Source of the DNA: GCA-002790365 sp964486645
GTDB lineage: Bacteria; Bacteroidota; Ignavibacteria; Ignavibacteriales; Ignavibacteriaceae
DNA: 25,074 bases
Assembly (NCBI GenBank): GCA_964486645.1
Contig: CAZAOG010000028.1
Span: forward strand, 1 to 25,074
Direction: 5' to 3'
Shown here piece by piece: positions 16,124-22,530 of the stretch; position 1 is the stretch's first letter; every line of letters begins with the position of its first letter. The notes under the pieces were generated by a model. That model was given only the letters and a program-made list of their open reading frames with translations. It did not search any database and was not told the DNA's origin. The translations under genes and the position numbers were made by a program.

Positions 16124-18224
16124 AATAATTTTTATACTTATTGTTATTTTTTCTTTAAAAGGTTTTGCTCAAATTCCTATTAATGGCTTCGGTAAATATC
16201 TTAAATTTAAAATCCCGCCGGAATACACTTCCGTGCAATCCGTCAATTTTAATAAAGATCAATTCAACGACCTTATAATATTTAATAATTCTACAAATAA
16301 ATACTTGAGTGTATTAGGGTCTGAAGACGGTTTTTCCAATATAAAATACCACAGAATACCTTTCGAATTTTCAAAATTTAAAAAAATAAAAACAGATGGT
16401 TCGCAAAATAAATATTTTGCTTATGTTTCAAGAAAAAACAGATCCGTTGGAATTATTAGTTTTAACAAATACGGCAGAATTAAAATTGATAAATTTCTGA
16501 AATTTAACTCTTATCCCGAAAACTTGAATGTTGCCGATATAAATAACGACGGGAAATCCGAATTACTGGTATCCGGCAGTGCTTTTGACGGACTGTCAAT
16601 TATATCGGAAAACTGGCATGGTTTGGATGAGAAAAAAATCTTAAATAATAACAGTTTCACAAAATCAATTTTTACGGATCTCGATAATGACGGAAACCCC
16701 GATATTGTCGCCGTCAGTTCGGTTGCAAATTCTATTTATTTCTTTTTTAACGACGGCAACGGAAGATTAAATTTAGTAAGAACAATTCCATTTACCGAAA
16801 ATATATTTTCATTAAAAAGCACCGATTTAGATTCCGACGGTTTTGATGATATTATTTTCTCTAAAACTCATTCCTTCAAAGTAATGTGGGGCGACTCGGT
16901 TTCTTCTTTTGATTCAACATCCGAATTTCAAACTTCATACAATCCGGATAAAATAATTTTAGGCGATTATAATTTAGACGGTAAAATAGATGTTGCCTAT
17001 ATGAACTCCGAAAGTTCGACAATTTCGGTTTTATTTTCAAAAGGGGAAAGAAAATTCTATCCGGAAATTCTTTATCTGAAAAGGAAAAACATAACCGATC
17101 TTATAAATTTCAACAGAAACATTAATAATGGGATGATTGCCGTAAGCAAAAAAGGTTATCTTTTTTATCTGTCTGCAATTGATTTTCCTGACGATGAAAC
17201 CGAGATTCTTGTAGGCGGCAATCCGGTTACTCTTTCTTATTTTGATTACATGAAAGACGGAATTTCGGATATTGTATTTATCGACAGCACTAATAATAAT
17301 CTCAATTTTTTAATAAGAGGAAATTCTAAAACACCGATTTCATTTTATTCGTATCCGTTATTTGATAAACACAATAAAATATTGGTCGATGACACTGAAC
17401 CGTACGTTAAAACTTTTTATTTATTTGCGTATGAAAAGAAAGTAGTTGAAATACTGAAAATCAATTTTAAAGAATATGGAATTACACGAAATTCATTATA
17501 CTCCCCGGGTAAAATTATATCACTGAAACTTTATAAAGATAACTTTGGAAACAAGAAAGTTTATATAGCATATATTAAGGATGGGGCTTTGGGGTTGAAC
17601 ATTAACTTTATACAGGAAATCAGAGTTTTAAGCTCCGATTATCAAAATTTAGCTGACAGTATAATCGGTGCGCAAATTACTTTAACGGATAATTTGGGTG
17701 TTTACTTCTGGCAGCTTGAAAACGATCACCTCTATTTGAAAGAAATTTCTATGAAGAATAATTCACCCGTCCCGGTTATAAGATATCACTCACCCGTAAA
17801 CACTGCGGTTTTAACTCTGAATACCGATGACAAGTTAGTTGGTAATGGTGAGATCGAATATATTGGAATAATTAAAAATGATGATAATTTTAAATTACTT
17901 TTAGCTTCCGAAGACTCGATAATTGTTTATAAAAATGATTCTAAAAAAATAAACTTAACAAAAAACGATACTTTTTTCTTAGGACAATGGCAGACTGAAA
18001 AAAGAGATAATATTTATGTGTACTCAGATAAAAGACATGAACTATTTAAAATAGATATTGACAAAACGAATCAAACGTTTGAATTTAAATCGGTTTTAAA
18101 AAATATATACGGAGATAATTTTTTTACCGATTATTCTGCATCATTTTATGTTAACCTTTTTTATATTGATAAAAAAAATAAAACAATTTCCATTAAACAT
18201 ATAAGCTCAAATGAAAATCATTAA
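16068..18224 (+). CDS. Exported FG-GAP/VCBS-repeat protein
   Basis: 718 aa from the only in-frame ATG. A hydrophobic signal segment (about residues 19-34, ending KGFAQ) implies Sec export. At least five calcium-loop-like repeats are seen: DINNDGKSELL (157-167), DLDNDGNPDIV (204-214), DLDSDGFDDII (253-263), DYNLDGKIDVA (300-310) and DYMKDGISDIV further on. Such repeats form an integrin-like beta propeller. No T9SS sorting domain or lipobox was found, so it should be periplasmic. The start is uncertain: 19 residues precede the hydrophobic core, and a strong Shine-Dalgarno (16083-16090) stands before an in-frame ATA at 16095. It overlaps the metalloprotease gene by 14 bases. Specific function unknown. 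Confidence 0.8.
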   Translation: MRKHCKGEKIGSKTEPKLRIIFILIVIFSLKGFAQIPINGFGKYLKFKIPPEYTSVQSVNFNKDQFNDLIIFNNSTNKYLSVLGSEDGFSNIKYHRIPFEFSKFKKIKTDGSQNKYFAYVSRKNRSVGIISFNKYGRIKIDKFLKFNSYPENLNVADINNDGKSELLVSGSAFDGLSIISENWHGLDEKKILNNNSFTKSIFTDLDNDGNPDIVAVSSVANSIYFFFNDGNGRLNLVRTIPFTENIFSLKSTDLDSDGFDDIIFSKTHSFKVMWGDSVSSFDSTSEFQTSYNPDKIILGDYNLDGKIDVAYMNSESSTISVLFSKGERKFYPEILYLKRKNITDLINFNRNINNGMIAVSKKGYLFYLSAIDFPDDETEILVGGNPVTLSYFDYMKDGISDIVFIDSTNNNLNFLIRGNSKTPISFYSYPLFDKHNKILVDDTEPYVKTFYLFAYEKKVVEILKINFKEYGITRNSLYSPGKIISLKLYKDNFGNKKVYIAYIKDGALGLNINFIQEIRVLSSDYQNLADSIIGAQITLTDNLGVYFWQLENDHLYLKEISMKNNSPVPVIRYHSPVNTAVLTLNTDDKLVGNGEIEYIGIIKNDDNFKLLLASEDSIIVYKNDSKKINLTKNDTFFLGQWQTEKRDNIYVYSDKRHELFKIDIDKTNQTFEFKSVLKNIYGDNFFTDYSASFYVNLFYIDKKNKTISIKHISSNENH
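16083..16090 (+). promoter_or_regulatory. Shine-Dalgarno with no standard start codon after it
   Basis: AAAGGAGA lies inside the thioesterase gene, five bases (from GGAG) before an in-frame ATA at 16095. That codon would give a signal peptide of more normal length for the FG-GAP protein. ATA initiation is rare, so the annotated ATG at 16068 is kept. Confidence 0.3.
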
Positions 18225-19878
18225 AAAAACTCTTCTTTTGTTTTTGTTGCTTCCGATACTTGCTTTTTCTCAAATAACCGAAAAAAACCAACTTGATTCA
18301 TTGTACAATTTGTATATGGGGCTTAGAGCAGGTACTCGTTTTATACAAAATCAAACTGCCGACGCAGAAACAATTAAACAAGGCGGACATATTAAATGCG
18401 GGCTTGGAATTTCAAACCGGTTAAGGTTAAACATAAAATCCTTTTCCCCTGCTCAACAAGAAGAGTTAAAAAAAATATTGGCAAGACCGGTATTAGATAC
18501 AAGCATTGTGTCCCCATCGGGTAAATTCAGAATTCATTACGATACTTCGGGCACCAATAAACCGGGTTACAGCATTAACGATTTAGCAGCTGCATTTGAC
18601 TCATCCTATAATTTTGAAGTAACAACTCTCGGCTACCCCGAACCGCCGGTTGACAATAACGAAGGCGGAGACAATTTGTACGATGTATATGTATTAAATT
18701 TAGGGCTCCTTTACGGTGAGACGGATTTTGAAAATGAGATAACCCCGGGAAGCAACAAATACATTACATATATTCAAATGGATAACGATTTTACGGGATA
18801 TTTTACAGAAGGCATTAATGCCGCAAGGGTAACTGCCGCACACGAATTTCATCACGCCATACAAGTCGGCAATTATATATGGCGTGTAGATGATCTTTTC
18901 TTTTATGAACTGACTTCAACAGCATTTGAAGATATAGTTTATCCGTCAGTTAATGATTATTTACAGTATTTACCTTCTTATTTTAATAACACACAAGTAA
19001 GCTTTGCGGCAACTCAAGGATATAATTTTGCAATTTGGAATTTATATTTGAATGCTGTTTTTGGTCCCGGAATTATTAAAAGACAATGGGAGTTAATGCC
19101 TGACAATAAAGCAATTAACGCTATAAATACCAGTTTAATAGAAAATAATTCCACTTTCGGCAGCGCATTAAAGGAATTTAGTATATGGGCATATTATACA
19201 AATTACAGAAGTGTTCCGGGAAAATACTTTATTGATGCCGATAAATTTCCTACTGCAAGACCTGTTTCCACTTTATCGATCGGTTCGGCACCTGATACCG
19301 TAAATTTAATTTCCAAAGCACTAACAATCAATTTTTTAAAATTTGTCAACAGTTCCGCTTCCGATACAATTGATGTTATACTTAGCAATACGGATGTTCA
19401 ATCCGGTGCAGATAGTTTGAACAAAGATTTTAATGCTCAATATGTTCTTTTCCCTTCCTTTCAATCGGGTGCTAATAAATTAAGTGATGTCTACTATTCC
19501 AAATTAATTGTAAATAATCCGGGTTTTTGGAAGTTAAATGAATTTATCAACGGACAAATCGTTATTCCTTCAATACCTTCGGATCCCGGTTCGGAAGAAT
19601 TTGCTTATCCAAATCCTTTTACTTATAAGAACGGAACAACTATTTATATACCGACTTTCGGAGGAAATCAGGCGCCTACAACACTAAATATTTATTCAGC
19701 CAGTTTAAAATTGGTATTTTCAAAATTTGAAAGTGCCATAAATATTAATGGCAAGAATTTTGTTAGGTGGAATGGGAGACTACGGAATAATGATAAACTT
19801 CCCTCAGGCGTTTACATTTATGTTACTGTAGTTAAAGATAATATTTTAAAAGGAAAGCTGGTTATTTTGAATGAATAA
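18211..19878 (+). CDS. Secreted metalloprotease-like protein with T9SS sorting domain
   Basis: 555 aa with a signal peptide (hydrophobic residues 7-19, AFSQ at 18-21). It resembles the MXAN_6640-type putative metalloproteases. The zinc motif is His211-Glu212-x-x-His215 in TAAHEFHHAIQVGN, followed by FFYELTSTAFED (230-241), where Glu233 or Glu240 may be the third ligand. The C-terminal ~90 residues form a T9SS type A sorting domain: AYPNPF (about 466-471), a central strand set, PSGVYIYV, and the terminal KGKLVILNE. The product should cross the outer membrane by type IX secretion and be anchored or released there. The gene overlaps its neighbours on both sides (14 bases upstream, 8 bases into ccmA). 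The substrate is unknown. Confidence 0.85.
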   Translation: MKIIKKTLLLFLLLPILAFSQITEKNQLDSLYNLYMGLRAGTRFIQNQTADAETIKQGGHIKCGLGISNRLRLNIKSFSPAQQEELKKILARPVLDTSIVSPSGKFRIHYDTSGTNKPGYSINDLAAAFDSSYNFEVTTLGYPEPPVDNNEGGDNLYDVYVLNLGLLYGETDFENEITPGSNKYITYIQMDNDFTGYFTEGINAARVTAAHEFHHAIQVGNYIWRVDDLFFYELTSTAFEDIVYPSVNDYLQYLPSYFNNTQVSFAATQGYNFAIWNLYLNAVFGPGIIKRQWELMPDNKAINAINTSLIENNSTFGSALKEFSIWAYYTNYRSVPGKYFIDADKFPTARPVSTLSIGSAPDTVNLISKALTINFLKFVNSSASDTIDVILSNTDVQSGADSLNKDFNAQYVLFPSFQSGANKLSDVYYSKLIVNNPGFWKLNEFINGQIVIPSIPSDPGSEEFAYPNPFTYKNGTTIYIPTFGGNQAPTTLNIYSASLKLVFSKFESAININGKNFVRWNGRLRNNDKLPSGVYIYVTVVKDNILKGKLVILNE

Positions 19879-20503
19879 ATATTACCTTGGCGGCGAGCAA
19901 ATAACAAAGAAGTTTGGAAGACGTTTAATATTTAAAGATCTGAATTTTGAGTTCTTGGAAAACGGCATATACGGAATCACCGGTATAAACGGGTCCGGAA
20001 AATCCACTCTTATAAAAATTATTGCGGGAATCATTTCACCTTCATCGGGCAAAATTATTCACAAAATTAATAATAAAGTAATCGAAGATGAAAAACTGCA
20101 TAATTATTTGGGGTTTGTGGCACCGTATCTTATTTTGTACGAAGAGTTTTCGGCTTGGGAAAATCTCACCCATATTTCAAAAATTAGAGGAGTTGAATTT
20201 AATAAGGAATTGTTCAATTCATTGCTCAATGATTTTCTTCTTATAAACAGAAAAAACGATTTAGTGAAAACTTATTCATCCGGTATGAAACAAAGGCTTA
20301 AATTTATTTTTGCCTTAATGCATTCGCCGAAAATATTACTTTTGGACGAACCGACTTCGAACCTTGATGAAGCCGGTAAGGAAGTTGTTTATAAAATTAT
20401 AAGAAGGGAAGGGCTGAATAAAATAGTTATTATTGCTTCAAATGAGAAATCCGATTTAGCTCCCTGCACCACTAAAATAAAATTAGAGGATTATAAATTA
20501 TAA
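19871..20503 (+). CDS. ccmA: CcmA-type ABC ATPase (cytochrome c maturation)
   Basis: 210-aa ATPase subunit that with CcmB powers release of haem-loaded CcmE from CcmC. Walker A is GINGSGKST (38-46), the signature is SSGMKQR (136-142) and Walker B is LLLDEPTSNLD (156-166). Two usual residues are missing: the Q-loop position reads GFVAPYL, with Pro85 where Gln is expected, and the H-loop reads IIASNEKSD, with Asn191 where His is expected. I recall similar sequences among Bacteroidota ATPases of this type, so this may be a subfamily trait and not decay. It overlaps the metalloprotease gene by 8 bases; ccmB follows after 14 bases. The context makes CcmA the best name. Confidence 0.85.
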   Translation: MNKYYLGGEQITKKFGRRLIFKDLNFEFLENGIYGITGINGSGKSTLIKIIAGIISPSSGKIIHKINNKVIEDEKLHNYLGFVAPYLILYEEFSAWENLTHISKIRGVEFNKELFNSLLNDFLLINRKNDLVKTYSSGMKQRLKFIFALMHSPKILLLDEPTSNLDEAGKEVVYKIIRREGLNKIVIIASNEKSDLAPCTTKIKLEDYKL

Positions 20504-20517
20504 TTGAAGAGTAAATA

Positions 20518-21177
20518 TTGAAACCATACGCACTTTTTAAGAAAGATTATCATTCGGAATTACGAACACGTTACGCCGTAAATTCACTTGCAATGTTTAT
20601 TATAGTTGCATTAAGTGTTATTTTATTCTCTATCGGAAATGAAAAAGTTCCCCAAAATTTAACCGGCGGACTTCTTTGGGTTGTAATATTTTTTTCCGCA
20701 ATGTCGGGTTTATCACGCGCTTTCGTTTCCGAAGAAGAGAGAGGTACTTCTTTAATCCTTCATTTAATCGCAGCTCCTACAACAATATTTAACGGTAAGC
20801 TTCTTTTTAATTTAATTTTAGTTTTTCTTATGAACGTTGTAATTACAATACTTTATTCGGCATTATTCGAAGAGTTTGTAATTAGAAATACTTTACTTTT
20901 TATAGCTACGTTTTTTCTTTCAAACATCGGACTGGCAATAGCTTCAACCATCATTGCTGCAATAATTTCAAAAGCAGGAGGTAAGGGAACATTATACCCT
21001 GTTCTTTCGTTTCCAATACTGCTGCCGTTGATATTAATTTCAGTTATGCTGACTTCATATTCTATGATTGGCACATCATTTGACAATGCCAAAGTAGAAT
21101 TAGCTGTTCTTGTTAGTTATGATGTGATTATGCTTGCTTCTTCTTATTTGTTATTCGATTTTGTTTGGAAAGATTAG
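20518..21177 (+). CDS. ccmB: Haem exporter membrane subunit CcmB
   Basis: 219-aa inner-membrane protein with six predicted hydrophobic segments, the normal size and topology for CcmB. The cytoplasmic FVSEEERGTSLILHLIAAP segment (about 69-87) after the second helix is the family hallmark, where CcmB has a conserved E-x-G-T-x-x-x-L pattern. It pairs with CcmA as the transporter-like complex acting on CcmE. The start is TTG with a GAAGAG site upstream; no ATG fits the N-terminus. The position between ccmA and ccmC supports the assignment. Confidence 0.9.
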   Translation: MKPYALFKKDYHSELRTRYAVNSLAMFIIVALSVILFSIGNEKVPQNLTGGLLWVVIFFSAMSGLSRAFVSEEERGTSLILHLIAAPTTIFNGKLLFNLILVFLMNVVITILYSALFEEFVIRNTLLFIATFFLSNIGLAIASTIIAAIISKAGGKGTLYPVLSFPILLPLILISVMLTSYSMIGTSFDNAKVELAVLVSYDVIMLASSYLLFDFVWKD

Positions 21178-21204
21178 TAATTTTATAAATAAAAAATAAT
21201 CATT

Positions 21205-21918
21205 ATGGTTTGGAAAATATTCTTATTTCTTTTGCTCGCTTTTGTCTCTGTTGCGGGAATTTCTTTTCCTATAGTTGAGAATCCTCAAGCTTGGTATCAA
21301 TTTCCTTTAATACCCGGATTGGAAGAAAATGCAAAGATCATCTTCTTTCATGTTCCTACCGCTTGGCTTACTGTTATCGGATTTTTAATGTCAACACTTT
21401 ACGGCATTAAATATTTACGTACAAAAAATTTAGATGACGATATAAAATCATACGTAGCCGCTCAGCTTGGTCTTGTCTTTGTTATTTTGGCAACTATTAC
21501 AGGCGCTGTTTGGGCTAAATTTTCTTGGGGCTCATTCTGGAGCTGGGATCCTCGTCAAACAAGCATTTTCGCTTTATTACTTATTTACGGCGCTTGGTTT
21601 GCACTTCGTTCGTCAATTGAATCTGAAGACAAAAGAGCAACTTTATCGGCAGTTTATTCAATAATTGCATTTGTTACGGTTCCGTTTTTTATATTTATTA
21701 TGCCACGTATAATGAATGGATTGCACCCAGGTTCGGCAGACGATAAAGTAACTCCGGGTGCAGGCCCCATAGTGGATTTTCAAATGGACGGCAGCATGTT
21801 GTTTATATTTTTCTTATCCCTTATAGGTTTTACAATACTCTTTTTCTGGATGTGGAATATAGGCTACAAATCGCTGCTTTATAAAGAAAAATTAAATAAA
21901 AAGTTAATAAGAGGATAA
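21205..21918 (+). CDS. ccmC: CcmC haem-handling membrane protein
   Basis: 237-aa protein with six membrane helices that loads haem onto CcmE on the periplasmic side. The WWD motif is clear at WGSFWSWDPRQT (108-119). The two axial histidines of CcmC are His49 in FFHVPTAW and His174 in NGLHPG, corresponding to E. coli His60 and His184. ATG start, 27 bases after ccmB; the ccmD start comes two bases after its stop, with the GAGG Shine-Dalgarno in its last codons. Confidence 0.95.
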   Translation: MVWKIFLFLLLAFVSVAGISFPIVENPQAWYQFPLIPGLEENAKIIFFHVPTAWLTVIGFLMSTLYGIKYLRTKNLDDDIKSYVAAQLGLVFVILATITGAVWAKFSWGSFWSWDPRQTSIFALLLIYGAWFALRSSIESEDKRATLSAVYSIIAFVTVPFFIFIMPRIMNGLHPGSADDKVTPGAGPIVDFQMDGSMLFIFFLSLIGFTILFFWMWNIGYKSLLYKEKLNKKLIRG

Positions 21919-21920
21919 AA

Positions 21921-22079
21921 TTGGAAGGATTTTACAAGTTTTTAACCAACAATTCAATATTTATTGTTATGATAATAGTCTTAATAGTCTGGATTGGTAT
22001 TTTTGCTTTCTTATCCAGTTTAGACAGAAGATTAAAAGGAATAGAAAAAGAAATCAAGGAAGATAAAAATGAAGAATAA
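21921..22079 (+). CDS. ccmD: CcmD-like small membrane protein
   Basis: 52-codon gene starting with TTG, two bases after the ccmC stop, with GAGG at 21911-21914. The product has a short N-terminus (EGFYKFLTNN), one strongly hydrophobic helix (about residues 12-31) and a charged C-terminal tail rich in Lys and Glu. This is the size, topology and position of CcmD, which stabilises holo-CcmE release together with CcmABC. It overlaps ccmE by 11 bases. The sequence of CcmD is poorly conserved, so the call rests on context and topology. Confidence 0.82.
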   Translation: MEGFYKFLTNNSIFIVMIIVLIVWIGIFAFLSSLDRRLKGIEKEIKEDKNEE

Positions 22080-22458
22080 ATATTTATTCGGAGGATTTAT
22101 TTTAGTTGTTTTTATCGGATTAATGGGTTATTTGGTAACTCAAAGTAACATTAAATATGAAGATAATATAAATAAAATCAAAACTGAAAACAGAACCGTT
22201 AAAGCAACAGGTAAGTGGGTAAGAGAAAAAGATTATACTTACGATGCAAAAAATCGAGTCCTTACGTTCTATATGAAAGATGAACAGGGAAATCAGATGA
22301 AGGTTGTTTATAACGGAGCTATACCGAATAATTTTAAATCAGCACAAAGCCTAGTTGTTACGGGAAAATACCAAGACGGTTATTTTATGGCGAATTCCAT
22401 TTTGACCAAATGTCCGAGCAAATATCAAGGTCAAAAAATTCAAAATACCGGAATTTAA
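22069..22458 (+). CDS. ccmE: CcmE haem chaperone, CxxxY variant
   Basis: 129-aa periplasmic haem chaperone with an N-terminal membrane anchor (about residues 6-24) and an OB-fold beta barrel (about 40-112), including VKATGKW, LTFYMKD and LVVTGKY. The haem-attachment site near the C-terminus reads LTKCPSKYQ, giving Cys115-x-x-x-Tyr119. The standard proteobacterial motif is His-x-x-x-Tyr; the Cys form is known from Desulfovibrio and archaea ('System I*'), where haem is bound through the cysteine. The C-terminal tail after Tyr119 is short (10 residues). ccmF follows after 72 bases, which hold a GAGGAAAA Shine-Dalgarno. Confidence 0.92.
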   Translation: MKNKYLFGGFILVVFIGLMGYLVTQSNIKYEDNINKIKTENRTVKATGKWVREKDYTYDAKNRVLTFYMKDEQGNQMKVVYNGAIPNNFKSAQSLVVTGKYQDGYFMANSILTKCPSKYQGQKIQNTGI

Positions 22459-22530
22459 TTTTTCTGTAACTGAAATATACTTTTCTACTATTTTAGTACG
22501 TTTTTTTTATTTAATATTTTTGAGGAAAAT

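Noticed and set aside
21467..21664. Second plus-strand frame within ccmC
   Set aside because: It is out of frame with the WWD and histidine motifs of CcmC and is a shadow.
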